Source: JALYNX01 sp035292685 | GTDB lineage: Bacteria > Actinomycetota > Acidimicrobiia > Spongiisociales > ZC4RG35 | Length of the DNA: 64,000 nt | NCBI GenBank assembly: GCA_035292685.1 | Contig: DATDPP010000040.1 | Location: 1-64,000 of the forward strand | Direction of reading: 5' to 3' | Part shown: positions 7,337 to 16,595 of the stretch, in pieces | How positions within the stretch are numbered: the first letter of the stretch is position 1 | How the letters are laid out: each line of letters begins with the position of its first letter | The notes under the pieces: generated by a model | What the model was told of the DNA's origin: nothing | The model's input: only the letters and a program-made list of their open reading frames with translations | Databases searched by the model: none | Program-made: the position numbers and the translations under genes

Positions 7337-10300
7337 GATCCCTCATTCCGAGCCCCGAACAAGCCGAAATCCTGTCACTCGGTCCCGACTCCATTCGGAT
7401 CCGGGCCGGCGCCGGGACCGGCAAGACCACCACCGTGGCGATGGTCATCTCCAACCTCATCACCAACCACTACGTCGACCCCGAGCGCATCCTGGGTATC
7501 ACGTTCACCAACAAGGCGGCGTCCGAGTTGGCCGATCGAGTCCGTTCGACCATTACCGGGATCGTCGACGAAGGGCGTCAGATCGAGGTCCACACCTATC
7601 ACGGTTTCGCAGCCCAGGTCCTCTTCGAGTTCGGGGCCCTGGTCGGTGTCGACAATCGGGTCAAGGTGATAACTCCCACCTTCTCGCGACAGATCCTGGC
7701 CGAGACCTTTGATCACACCACCTACCAACACCTCGACATCACCAATCGGATGACTCTCGACAGGATCCGGGGCCTCGGCGACCGTCTCGGGGATCACCTC
7801 CTCGAGCCCGGGGACCTGCTCGGCCAGGAGCACCCCGATGACGAGACATGGGACAACCGCAACGAAATGTTGCAGACCCTGCTCCGGTACAGCGAGGACA
7901 AGCGACGGCTCGGTGTTGTCGACTACGCCGACCTGGTGACCCTTTCGACGAGGATCTTCCGCACCCATCCCGGGCTCGCCGGCGAGATACGGGACCGATA
8001 TCAGGTGGTGGTGCTCGACGAGTACCAGGACACCAATCCGGGACAGAGGGTGTTGCTCACCACGATATTTGGTGAGGGCTTCCCGGTGATCGCGGTGGGA
8101 GACGAAGACCAGACGATCTATGAGTGGCGAGGGGCGTCGTCCGAGAACTTCGAGCTGTTCCCGTTGCACTTCCGGGCCGCCGGCGGGGGCCCGCCCCAGG
8201 ACCGGAGCTTGACTCTCAACCGGAGATCTTCACAAACAATCCTCGATGTGGCCAATGAGATCCGGCGCAAGGCGAACCCGGCTGCCGAGTTGCTCTTGAC
8301 CAGCGACCCGGAAAAGGAAGGCCAGGTGATCACGTACTGGGCAGGAGACGCGCTGGCCGAGGCCGATTGGATCGCACGTCGCTTCGAGGAGCTCCACGAC
8401 GACGGTGTGCCGTTTTCGGAGATGGCGGTCCTCTTCCGCAAGAACAAGGACTTTGCGGTGGTGGTCGACGCCATGGCCAGAAATGGCATCCCCGTGGAGG
8501 TGGCCAACGTGGGCGGGCTGTTGTCGGTGCCCGAGGTTGCGGAGCTCCGATCGTGGCTCACAGTCATCGAGAGACCGGAGAACTCAGCCGCCCTGGTGGA
8601 GATCCTCTTCGGTTCCCGTTATCGACTCGGGCTGGCCGACATCGCACCGTTGAGCCTCTGGGTGTCGGCCGCCGAGCCGGTGCGGGATCGGGAAGAGGAA
8701 AACCCGATCACCCTTCTCGAGGCAATCGAGGACATCGACCGGATCACAGGGATTCGTGACGATGCGCGCTCCGCCCTCAGGCATTTTCTCGGGTTGTATC
8801 GAACGGTTCTCACCGAGAGTCAGGGGATGAGCCTGGTCGAAACCTGCCGTCTCATACTCGATCGGACCCGGGCCTGGCAGGACATCGAGGCGCTCCCCGG
8901 CGCCACCAGGCTGACCGCCCGTCTCAACCTCCATCGCCTCCTCGACCTGGCCGAGGATTGGAGCCCGCTGATCGGTCGTCCCTCGTTGGAGGCCTTCCTC
9001 GACTATCTGGGCGCCATGGAGGACGAGCCCGCCGAGGAGCTCGACTCCGCCCATCTATCGGGCGAGGACGCGGTGACACTGGTGACCGTTCATCGGGCCA
9101 AGGGCCTGGAATGGGACGTGGTCGCCATCCCGGCGGTGACCGACCAGAACTTCCCGAGCCGGGCCCGTCAACATCCCGACCCGGATCGATTCGCCGAGTA
9201 TCTCCCGGTCCAAAACCGAATCGACACCGCCCTCGCCGACATGCCCGATGACGAGGCGGCGCGGCAGGAATACTTGAAGGCGAGAAATGACATTCAGGAA
9301 TGGCGAACGGCATATGTGGCAGCCACCCGTGCCCGGTCGCTGCTCATGGTGACGGGAGCCTATTGGTACGGCCTGCCCGAGCCCACCATCAAAGCCAAGA
9401 AGCCATCGCCGCTCTTCGAGCTCGTCGAGTCACACCCCGCCACCCACATCGCAGGGCATGAGGTCGAGCCGGCGCGACCGGCTCTTCTGCGGCGGGCGCC
9501 GGATGCAGCGACACCCGACCCTGTGTTCGAGCAGGGTTGGGACGGAGGGCTCCGGCTGGCGATGTCGGACCACGAGGCGATGAGCCGACGCGCCAGCGAG
9601 CTGGGGGCAGGGTCGGAGTTCGACCAGAGAGTTGACGAGTTGGTCGGACGCCTGTTCGAGCTGGCGGCAACGGAGCAGATCCCCCAGGCTCCCCAGGATC
9701 AAAGGACAGTCTCGGTGACAGGCCTCGTCACCTACGCCCAATGCCCGAAGCGGTTCTACTGGTCGGCGGTCGACCCTCTGCCTCGAGGGAGGAGCCCTTC
9801 CGCCGTGGCCGGGACCGAGCTCCACCGCCGGATCGAACTGCACCAACGAGGGCAGGTGCCCTTCGAACAGTTCTCCGAGGATCTCTACGACGTGCCCGAC
9901 GAGGCGGCAGGTGATGGTGGCTTCAACGCATTTCGCGACTCCAGATTTGCCGAGCGCCGGGCCGCATTGGTTGAAGCGCCGTTCGAGCTCCTCGCTGGTG
10001 ACGGCTATCGGGTCCGCGGGCGGATCGATGCGGTCTACGTCGACGGACGCCACTGGGAGGTCGTCGACTTCAAGAGCGGGAGACCCAGCACCGACCCCTC
10101 CCGGATCGTCCAACTCCAGTCCTACGCCATGGCGGCCACCGACATCGACTTCGGGCATCCAGCCCCCGAGGAGCTGGATGCCACGTTCGCCTACCTCGGT
10201 GGTGGCCTGGTCGAGGACACCTATCGGGCCGACGCCGCCTGGATCGAAGAGGCGAGGTCGGACATCACCACCCTCATCCAATCGATCGATGACAAAGTCT

Positions 10301-10383
10301 TCATCGAGACTCCGGGCGACTGGTGCCACACCTGTGACTTCCTGAGGTTCTGCGGGCCGGGTAAGGCTTGGCTCGCTGAATGA
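7333..10383 (+). CDS. adnB: UvrD-family helicase fused to RecB-type nuclease (AdnB-like)
   Basis: A 1016-residue partner of the preceding gene with the same order of parts: Walker A AGAGTGKT (residues 25-32), Walker B VVLDEYQDTNP (about 226-236), helicase motif VTVHRAKGLEWD (about 580), a PD-(D/E)XK nuclease with RGRIDAVYV and EVVDFKSGR (about 895-917), and cluster cysteines AQCPKRF and WCHTCDFLRFC. Each subunit thus has a motor and a nuclease, as in the mycobacterial AdnAB heterodimer. The ATG at 7333 overlaps the adnA stop by 4 bases and the stop overlaps the plsY start by 4 bases, so all three are translationally coupled. The frame is open for 273 codons upstream, but that region is inside adnA. 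Confidence 0.9.
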   Translation: MRSLIPSPEQAEILSLGPDSIRIRAGAGTGKTTTVAMVISNLITNHYVDPERILGITFTNKAASELADRVRSTITGIVDEGRQIEVHTYHGFAAQVLFEFGALVGVDNRVKVITPTFSRQILAETFDHTTYQHLDITNRMTLDRIRGLGDRLGDHLLEPGDLLGQEHPDDETWDNRNEMLQTLLRYSEDKRRLGVVDYADLVTLSTRIFRTHPGLAGEIRDRYQVVVLDEYQDTNPGQRVLLTTIFGEGFPVIAVGDEDQTIYEWRGASSENFELFPLHFRAAGGGPPQDRSLTLNRRSSQTILDVANEIRRKANPAAELLLTSDPEKEGQVITYWAGDALAEADWIARRFEELHDDGVPFSEMAVLFRKNKDFAVVVDAMARNGIPVEVANVGGLLSVPEVAELRSWLTVIERPENSAALVEILFGSRYRLGLADIAPLSLWVSAAEPVRDREEENPITLLEAIEDIDRITGIRDDARSALRHFLGLYRTVLTESQGMSLVETCRLILDRTRAWQDIEALPGATRLTARLNLHRLLDLAEDWSPLIGRPSLEAFLDYLGAMEDEPAEELDSAHLSGEDAVTLVTVHRAKGLEWDVVAIPAVTDQNFPSRARQHPDPDRFAEYLPVQNRIDTALADMPDDEAARQEYLKARNDIQEWRTAYVAATRARSLLMVTGAYWYGLPEPTIKAKKPSPLFELVESHPATHIAGHEVEPARPALLRRAPDAATPDPVFEQGWDGGLRLAMSDHEAMSRRASELGAGSEFDQRVDELVGRLFELAATEQIPQAPQDQRTVSVTGLVTYAQCPKRFYWSAVDPLPRGRSPSAVAGTELHRRIELHQRGQVPFEQFSEDLYDVPDEAAGDGGFNAFRDSRFAERRAALVEAPFELLAGDGYRVRGRIDAVYVDGRHWEVVDFKSGRPSTDPSRIVQLQSYAMAATDIDFGHPAPEELDATFAYLGGGLVEDTYRADAAWIEEARSDITTLIQSIDDKVFIETPGDWCHTCDFLRFCGPGKAWLAE

Positions 10384-10982
10384 CCGTCGTTGCAGCCGCC
10401 CTGGCGGGCTATCTGATCGGCTCGCTGCCCACCGCCAACACCCTCGCCGGGCTGTGGGGGGTGAACCTTCGCACCTCGGGGTCGGGCAACCCGGGGGCCA
10501 ACAACGCCCGCCGCCTGGCTGGGCTCACCCCCTTCTTCTTGATCTTGGGCGTGGAGATGGGAAAGGGGGTGCTCGCCGTGCTTGTCGGCCATTCACTCGC
10601 CGGAGACCTGGGAGCGGTGACCGCCGGGCTGGGGGCCGCGGCGGGCAACGTATACAACGTCTGGTATTGGTTTGGGGGCGGTAAAGGCCTGGCAATCACC
10701 CTTGGGATCCTCCTGGCCGCATGGCCCACCTTCGTCCCCTTCGGATTGTTGATCATCGGCGTGTCCGCCGCAGTCACCCGATCTTCGGGCATCGGGGCCC
10801 TGGTTGCCCTGGCCGGCCTGTTCCTGGGGGCTGTCATATGGGCGTGGGCAGGGCTCGACACGGGCTGGGGAGTCGAGGATGTGACCACATTGTTGGTGCT
10901 CGGCATCGGAATCCCTCTGGTCTTATGGCAGCGGCATTGGGCGGACGCCAAGAAACACCTCAGAGCACCCGTCCCCCTCTGA
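10380..10982 (+). CDS. plsY: Glycerol-3-phosphate acyltransferase PlsY (variant active-site motifs)
   Basis: A 200-residue polytopic membrane protein of the acyl-phosphate:glycerol-3-phosphate acyltransferase family. Motif 1 is GSGNPGANNARR (residues 34-45), close to the usual GSGN-GATN. Motif 3 is GGGKGLAITLG (99-109), close to GGKGVAT. The segment before it reads GNVYNVWYWF where the family usually has a GH.FP pattern, so a conserved histidine and proline are replaced by asparagine (N90, N93). The gene is coupled to adnB by an ATGA overlap, an odd pairing of DNA repair with lipid synthesis. It overlaps the convergent dtd gene by 23 bases. No plsX is present in the window. Confidence 0.85.
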   Translation: MTVVAAALAGYLIGSLPTANTLAGLWGVNLRTSGSGNPGANNARRLAGLTPFFLILGVEMGKGVLAVLVGHSLAGDLGAVTAGLGAAAGNVYNVWYWFGGGKGLAITLGILLAAWPTFVPFGLLIIGVSAAVTRSSGIGALVALAGLFLGAVIWAWAGLDTGWGVEDVTTLLVLGIGIPLVLWQRHWADAKKHLRAPVPL

Positions 10983-11415
10983 CCTCGAGCAACAAGGTCA
11001 CCGGCCCGTCGTTGACCAGAGCCACCGCCATCCTCGCCCCGAATCTCCCGGTCTGGGCGGGAACTCCCCCTTCGCTGAGATGCCGCACCAGGTCCTCGAT
11101 CAGTGGCGCAGCCACGTCCGGGGACGCGGCCCCGCTGAACGATGGGCGCCGCCCTCGCCGGACATCCCCAAACAACGTGAACTGGCTGACGACGAGGACC
11201 TCGCCGCCGGTCTCCAGAATCGAGCGGTTCATCAACCCCTCGTCGTCGGAAAAGAGCCGGAGCCCAATGATCTTCTTCGCAGCCACCGCGGCTTCGCTCG
11301 AGCCGTCGCCCGGCTCGATGCCCACCAGCGCCAGGAGCCCCGGACCGATGGCAGCGATCGACTCCTCCTCGACGGTGACGGCCGCTTGGGATACCCGCTG
11401 CAGGACGATCCTCAC
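10960..11415 (-). CDS. dtd: D-aminoacyl-tRNA deacylase
   Basis: A 151-residue cytoplasmic enzyme that hydrolyses D-aminoacyl-tRNA to remove mischarged residues. It carries the signature SQFTLFGDVRRGRRPSF (catalytic Thr in SQFTL) and NDGPVTLLLE near the C-terminus, equivalent to the cross-subunit N-GPVT motif. The GTG start at 11415 gives the standard family length; the longer in-frame extension to 11532 lacks family similarity. The gene is divergent from plsB with only 35 bases between the starts, so the promoters overlap. Confidence 0.93.
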   Translation of the reverse strand: MRIVLQRVSQAAVTVEEESIAAIGPGLLALVGIEPGDGSSEAAVAAKKIIGLRLFSDDEGLMNRSILETGGEVLVVSQFTLFGDVRRGRRPSFSGAASPDVAAPLIEDLVRHLSEGGVPAQTGRFGARMAVALVNDGPVTLLLEVRGGRVL

Positions 11416-11438
11416 GAAGCCCGATTGTGGCAGCCAAA

Positions 11439-11444
11439 TAGAGT
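11439..11444 (+). promoter_or_regulatory. -10 hexamer TAGAGT for plsB
   Basis: TAGAGT, then GGGGCC, then the GTG start at 11451. It lies inside the 35-base divergent gap shared with dtd. Confidence 0.5.
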
Positions 11445-11450
11445 GGGGCC

Positions 11451-13727
11451 GTGTCCCCCCAAGGCAACCGGACCGACGAGCTTCTCGCCGGCCCTCCCGG
11501 AGCGAGCGTCCTCTACCTGGTCGACGCCGCATCCGACTACGAGGCTGTGCTTCTCGAACGATGGGTGCGCCGTGAAAACGCAGGTCATGTCGGCATTGTC
11601 AGGATCGCCTCGTCCCGGAGAGGCGTGGGTGGGGACGAGGAATCGTTGGGCCGGCACCTGCTGTCTGGGGACAACCTCTACCTGATCCCGGTCCGGCTCG
11701 TCTGGATGCCCCCGAAGAAGCAGGACGGCCGTCGCCCGGTGCGCTGGACCGATGTCTTTCAACCGGGTGATCCCAGGGACCCTCGAGGCCTCCGCGCCCG
11801 CTGGATTCGCACCTTCCGCCGCGACCGCGTCCGCCTGATTGCCGCCGGCGGCGCCTTCGCTTCCGAGATGGCTGCTGACTACGAGGTATCGGGACAAGTC
11901 GACCCTCTCGCCAGCTACGTCACGAGACGGGCCTGGAGTGTCCTCGACCGGGCCGAGCGCAAGCTTCGGGGCAACCGGTACAAGATCCCGCGCTTCGTGC
12001 CCGAGGCCGTCCTCTCACGCAAGGAGTTCCTGGACGCGATCGACCAGATCTCGAGGGAGACGAACACCGAGATCGAAGTGGGGCGGGCCAAGGCAGAGCG
12101 ATATCTGAGGGAGATGGCGGCCACCCATTCCCCGTATGCGATCGACTTGATCGCCAACGGGATCCACAAGCTCTACAGCCAGGGATACGGCGGAATCCGA
12201 TACGACCATGACCAAGTGCGGAAGGTGGCCGAGTTGGGCCAGGAGCACCCTGTCATCTTCCTGCCGTCTCATCGATCGAATCTCGATCGACTGAGCCTCC
12301 AATTCATGCTCTGGGAGAACGACCTCCCTCCCAATCACACCGCCGGGGGGATCAACATGAACTTCTTCCCCGTGGGGCCGTTGATGCGGCGCACGGGGGT
12401 CTTCTTCATCAGGAGGAGCTTCAAGGACAACCGCCTGTACAAGGCGGTCCTCAAGGGGTATCTCGATTATCTGATCGAGAAACGGTTCCCCCTCGAGTGG
12501 TACCTGGAGGGGGGTCGTTCCAGATCAGGGAGGCTCGGAGCGCCCCATTTCGGCCTCCTCAGCTATGTCGTCGATTCCCTGAGGCGGGGCAAGACCGATG
12601 ACATCCAACTGATCCCGGTGTCGATCGCCTACGACCAGATCCAGGACGTGCCCGATTACGCCCGCGAAGCCATGGGCAAGGGGAAGCAGAAGGAGACACT
12701 GGGATGGCTGTTTCGGGCGGTCAAGTCACTGCGGCGGCGATATGGGAACATCTACATCCGATTCGGGGAGTCGATTTCGGTGGCGGCGGCCCTGGCCTCG
12801 ATCGACGAAGGAGACGAGTCCTCGATCGGTCTCCAAAAGCTCGGCTTCGAGGTGATGTACCGGATCGGGAAGGTGACACCCATCACCCCCGCCGCCCTTG
12901 TGACCGTGGCACTGCTCGGGGCTCGGGGCAGCGCCCGCAACGCGGAGCAAGTGGCCGAGGAATGCGTGAGCCTGTCGGAGTTCGTCACGGCCCGCGCCCT
13001 GCCCACCACAGAGGACCTCGACCTGGCGGATGCCGCACGGGTTACCGCGGTCCTCGACTGGCTCGGTGAGCACGGCAACGTCTCCAGCCACTCCGCCGTC
13101 GGCCGCCGGGTCTTCTGGCTCGATGAGGAGCAGATGGTGCGCATCGCCTACTACCGCAACGTGATCGTGCATTTCTTCGTGCCGCGGGCATTGGCCGAGA
13201 TGGCGCTCACAGGGCTCGTCGACCGCGACGACGTCACCGGATCCGAGGTCGACGATGCACTCTTGAGACTGCGCGACCTGCTCAAATTCGAGTTCTTCTT
13301 CCAGGAGAAGCAGGATTTCCTGGATTCGATCTCGGCCGATGTGGAACTGGACGTCCCCGACTGGAGGGCCAGCCTCACGTCGAATGGCGCGGCGTGGATT
13401 CTCTCCAAGATGGGCGCCCAGGTAGCCCGGTGGGCAGTCATGCCTTTCCTCGACGCCTACCAGATCGTCGGCGACGAGCTCGAAGCCACTCGCGGGTCCT
13501 TCAACGAGAAATCCTTCCTCAAGGCCTGTCTCGAGCGGGCGCGCATGTATCGAATCGAGGGCCGATTGATCTCGGGGGAGAGTGCCAGCCAGGTGATGTT
13601 CAAATCAGCCCTCTCGCTTGCCGACAACCGTGGACTGCTGACCAGATCAGGAGACGTCGACGAGAGGCGGCGCCAATTCGCCAGAGAGATCAGAGAGGCG
13701 CGCGATCTGGCGGCAACAGGTCTTTGA
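11451..13727 (+). CDS. plsB: Glycerol-3-phosphate 1-O-acyltransferase PlsB
   Basis: A 758-residue membrane-associated acyltransferase for the first step of phospholipid synthesis. The acyltransferase blocks are present in order: HRSNLD (H274-X4-D279, catalytic), FFPVGPLMRRTGVFFIRRSF (glycerol-3-phosphate site), EWYLEGGRSRSGR, and then LIPVSIAYD. Length and block order match PlsB rather than the shorter PlsC. The start is GTG, 6 bases after TAGAGT. PlsY, a different enzyme for the same reaction, lies 470 bases upstream, and gpsA for the substrate is elsewhere in the window. Confidence 0.92.
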   Translation: MSPQGNRTDELLAGPPGASVLYLVDAASDYEAVLLERWVRRENAGHVGIVRIASSRRGVGGDEESLGRHLLSGDNLYLIPVRLVWMPPKKQDGRRPVRWTDVFQPGDPRDPRGLRARWIRTFRRDRVRLIAAGGAFASEMAADYEVSGQVDPLASYVTRRAWSVLDRAERKLRGNRYKIPRFVPEAVLSRKEFLDAIDQISRETNTEIEVGRAKAERYLREMAATHSPYAIDLIANGIHKLYSQGYGGIRYDHDQVRKVAELGQEHPVIFLPSHRSNLDRLSLQFMLWENDLPPNHTAGGINMNFFPVGPLMRRTGVFFIRRSFKDNRLYKAVLKGYLDYLIEKRFPLEWYLEGGRSRSGRLGAPHFGLLSYVVDSLRRGKTDDIQLIPVSIAYDQIQDVPDYAREAMGKGKQKETLGWLFRAVKSLRRRYGNIYIRFGESISVAAALASIDEGDESSIGLQKLGFEVMYRIGKVTPITPAALVTVALLGARGSARNAEQVAEECVSLSEFVTARALPTTEDLDLADAARVTAVLDWLGEHGNVSSHSAVGRRVFWLDEEQMVRIAYYRNVIVHFFVPRALAEMALTGLVDRDDVTGSEVDDALLRLRDLLKFEFFFQEKQDFLDSISADVELDVPDWRASLTSNGAAWILSKMGAQVARWAVMPFLDAYQIVGDELEATRGSFNEKSFLKACLERARMYRIEGRLISGESASQVMFKSALSLADNRGLLTRSGDVDERRRQFAREIREARDLAATGL

Positions 13728-13735
13728 GGCCGTCG

Positions 13736-14242
13736 TCAGGGTCGGATTCCCCAACGCTGGCGCGCTTCCTCGATCAGCTCCTGTGAGGTCTTTGGCGGAG
13801 CCGCCGGCTTGGTTACCGGACCCGGTTCCTCGCTCGGTGGCGGTTCGACACCCGGCTCTGGGGCGGTGACGACCGGGGTCGGTGCCGCGACCACTTTCTT
13901 GGGCGGAGCGACGGTGCGAGCCGGTTTCGGGGGTGCCGGGGCCGGAGGCGGGGGAAGCTCGTAGCTGGCATCCGGTCGGGGCACGGTCGGGGGTGTTCCG
14001 AAGGAGTCTGGTGACTCCACGACCCGCGCCCGTCTCCGAAGGGCCCGCCCGACCCCGATCAACACGATGGAGGGGAAGATCGTGGACCCGATGCTCGAGG
14101 CGAGCTCCCCGGACACTCCCAAACCCTGAGGGGCGCCCATGGCCCAGAGCACGGCGAACACGAACCAGGCGTACCCGACCCATGACAAGGCGGTCCCCAA
14201 GGTGGCGGCCGAGCTCTGTTCGCTATCCGCCATCAGGGTCAT
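13736..14242 (-). CDS. Small membrane protein with proline-rich tail
   Basis: A 168-residue protein with two hydrophobic segments (about residues 17-37 and 45-65), a basic RRRAR stretch, and a low-complexity Pro/Ala/Val-rich region (about 80-150). It ends in SQELIEEARQRWGIRP, which resembles a short helical SHOCT-like tail. An in-frame ATG at 14233 is an equally good start. No family is recognised. It follows the ABC exporter genes on the same strand with a 9-bp gap, so it may be the last gene of that operon. It converges on plsB with 8 bases between the stops. Confidence 0.7.
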   Translation of the reverse strand: MTLMADSEQSSAATLGTALSWVGYAWFVFAVLWAMGAPQGLGVSGELASSIGSTIFPSIVLIGVGRALRRRARVVESPDSFGTPPTVPRPDASYELPPPPAPAPPKPARTVAPPKKVVAAPTPVVTAPEPGVEPPPSEEPGPVTKPAAPPKTSQELIEEARQRWGIRP

Positions 14243-14251
14243 TCAAACATA

Positions 14252-15415
14252 TCAGGGCCGGGTGAGGGCGATGCGGAGACGCCAGGCTGCGAGCAGGAGC
14301 AGGACTGTCGCGTAGACGATGAGGACCCCCAACTCGGCGAGGATGTCGGCCACCGTCCCGTTTCTCCGAACCAGCTCGGCGAAGCCGTCGAGAGCCCATG
14401 CATGGGGTGTGATGTGAGCCACGGTCTGCATGGTCGGTGAGAACAACTCGGCTGGCAGCATGCACCCGCCGAGGGCTGCCAGGCCCAGGGCCAGGACAAC
14501 ACCGATCCCGCCGGCCTGGGCATCGTTGTTGAAGGTCGCCCCAACCAACATGCCCGCCCCCGCACCCACCGCGGAGAATGTGATCAGGATCAAGGCAGCT
14601 CCGAGTGGGTCGCCCCAGTCGACCTGAAACAAGAAGAAGGTGACCAGGATGATGTAGAGGCCCTGCACCATGGCAACTGCCCACCGCCCCGTCCCTTCGC
14701 CAATCACGATGGTCCTGGTGGTAGTCGGGGTTGACAGCATGCGCCGCGATATCCCGAGTTGGCGGCTGAGGATCAGCGCCGCCGAACCGGCGAGCGCCGT
14801 CAGAAACACGAAGAGAATCAGTTGCTGGGACGCTCCCAGGTCGAACTGGCCCAGGGAGGCCGGGAACAATGACTCACCGACGGCCGTCACCTCGACACCC
14901 AGGCCTGGAGCACCCTCCCGCAGTGCCACTGCGGCCGCCAGGGCGCCGTCGAATGGGGCGCCGGTCTTCAGCGCTGCGAACTGGGCCGCGGTGACCGGTG
15001 TCATGACCCTCGACACCGCCGCCCCGACCACAGACTGGATCTGGGGGCCGAAGCCATCAGGCCGGGACACGAAGTCGACCTTCACCTGCTCCCCCGCTCC
15101 CGCCTTCTGATCCATGCCAGCCGGCACGAACAGCCCGGCCTGAGAACTCCCCTGTTCCACCGATGCGACCAACTCCTCGGACGTGTCGAAGCGCCTTACG
15201 TCGAGGTTGTCTTCTGACTCGACCTCCCCGGCGATCGCAACGGCCAACTGATCGTCGTCCGCCAGATAGAGCCCGATTACCGGATCGACCCCGCCGCCGA
15301 ATTGGGCACCGATGAGCAGGATCAATGCCAACGGGAAGACAAAGACGAAGAAGATGTTCGAGCGTTCCCTCAGCATCCTTCGCACGTTGGACCAAGCAAT
15401 GGCGAAGACCTTCAT
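14252..15415 (-). CDS. ABC-2 type transporter permease
   Basis: A 387-residue permease with one N-terminal membrane segment (FFVFVFPLALILLIG), a large extracytoplasmic region of about 170 residues and a C-terminal bundle of five segments. This is the layout of the ABC2_membrane_3 class of exporters. It starts at MKVFAIAWSNVRR with an ATGA overlap with the upstream permease stop. Together with that permease and the ATPase it forms a two-permease exporter of the drug/lipid export type; the substrate cannot be read from the sequence. Confidence 0.85.
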   Translation of the reverse strand: MKVFAIAWSNVRRMLRERSNIFFVFVFPLALILLIGAQFGGGVDPVIGLYLADDDQLAVAIAGEVESEDNLDVRRFDTSEELVASVEQGSSQAGLFVPAGMDQKAGAGEQVKVDFVSRPDGFGPQIQSVVGAAVSRVMTPVTAAQFAALKTGAPFDGALAAAVALREGAPGLGVEVTAVGESLFPASLGQFDLGASQQLILFVFLTALAGSAALILSRQLGISRRMLSTPTTTRTIVIGEGTGRWAVAMVQGLYIILVTFFLFQVDWGDPLGAALILITFSAVGAGAGMLVGATFNNDAQAGGIGVVLALGLAALGGCMLPAELFSPTMQTVAHITPHAWALDGFAELVRRNGTVADILAELGVLIVYATVLLLLAAWRLRIALTRP

Positions 15416-16593
15416 TCGGCAATCCTCCGACGAAGAACGACCCAGGCGACGCTTCCAAGCACCAAGGAGAAAACGAGCAGAGCCGCCACGGAAGGCAGGG
15501 CGGCGGTCCATTCCGCCCCGCCCGAGATGTCGGCCAACCCTCCCATGAACCAGGCATGCGGGGTGAGGAATGTCAGCTTGCTCAGCAGGTCGTCACCCTG
15601 GCCGACGGGAAAGAAGGTGCCACCGAGCATTCCAAGGGTGACCGCGATGATGGCCCCGAGGTTTCCCGCCCCCTCCGGAGTCCTGGCGACACTGCCCACC
15701 AATCCCATGATCGCCACCGCTGAGAGCACCCCGGCGACCACCAGAAGGGCCACACCGAGCGGCGGCCCCCAGACCGCGTCCATCACGAAACGCGTCGTCA
15801 CCATCAGGACGCCCACAGAGATGATCCCGAGCGCCAGCGAGAGAAGGGCCTTGCCGGTGATGACGCTGGTCCGACGGATCGGAGCCGCCAACAATCGGGC
15901 CATGGTGCCGTCGCGTTTCTCCTCGAGAAGGCCAACCACCCCGAACTGGACGGTGAAGAAGAGGAAGAAGACGGCCATCCCCGCCGAGAAGTAGGTCGTG
16001 GGGTCGAGTTGTCGGGTCGCGGTCGTGACATCGTCGAGGACGAAGGACTGCCCACGTCCTGCCGCTTCCTGGCCCCAGCCGGCGGCTTCGGCAGGCGGAG
16101 GGCCGTCCAACAAGTCAAAAGAGGTCGCCACCGCGAGTTGGACCCCGGCAACCCCGGACCCGTACTGCTCCGCGATCCCCGCAGCTATCTGGGTCGAGGT
16201 CGGGGCGTCGATATTCCCAATGACGCGGATGTCGAACCCCTCCCCGGCCAGCACCGCCTCCTCCATTCCGGGATCGATCACGTAGTAGGCGTCGATCTCG
16301 CCTTCCTCGACTGCGGCTTCGGCGCTACCGGCACTCTCGTAGTCGGTCAGAGTGAGGATCCCTTCGCTCTCCACCGCCACCAGGATGTCGCCAAAGGACT
16401 GGGATATCTCCGTGTCGTCGAGATCGACGAGACCGAAGCGGAGGTCGAGCGTGTTGGCGGTGAGCGCATCACCGAACACAAAGTTGAAGATGAAGGCCAG
16501 GACCAGCGGGGCGAGGATCCCGAGGATGAACACCGAACGGTCGCGGACCCGGAGCTTGAGGTCCTTGGTCGCGATTCGGATGGCTGCGCCCAC
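15412..16593 (-). CDS. ABC-2 type transporter permease
   Basis: A 393-residue permease, paralogous in layout to the next gene: one N-terminal segment (GILAPLVLAFIFNFVFG), an extracytoplasmic domain to about residue 190, then a membrane bundle containing LLEEKRDGTMARLLAAPIRR, the cytoplasmic coupling region typical of ABC-2 permeases. The start is GTG at 16593, two bases after the TAG stop of the ATPase gene, so the three genes form one tight operon (ATPase, permease, permease). Confidence 0.85.
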   Translation of the reverse strand: MGAAIRIATKDLKLRVRDRSVFILGILAPLVLAFIFNFVFGDALTANTLDLRFGLVDLDDTEISQSFGDILVAVESEGILTLTDYESAGSAEAAVEEGEIDAYYVIDPGMEEAVLAGEGFDIRVIGNIDAPTSTQIAAGIAEQYGSGVAGVQLAVATSFDLLDGPPPAEAAGWGQEAAGRGQSFVLDDVTTATRQLDPTTYFSAGMAVFFLFFTVQFGVVGLLEEKRDGTMARLLAAPIRRTSVITGKALLSLALGIISVGVLMVTTRFVMDAVWGPPLGVALLVVAGVLSAVAIMGLVGSVARTPEGAGNLGAIIAVTLGMLGGTFFPVGQGDDLLSKLTFLTPHAWFMGGLADISGGAEWTAALPSVAALLVFSLVLGSVAWVVLRRRIAE

Positions 16594-16595
16594 GT

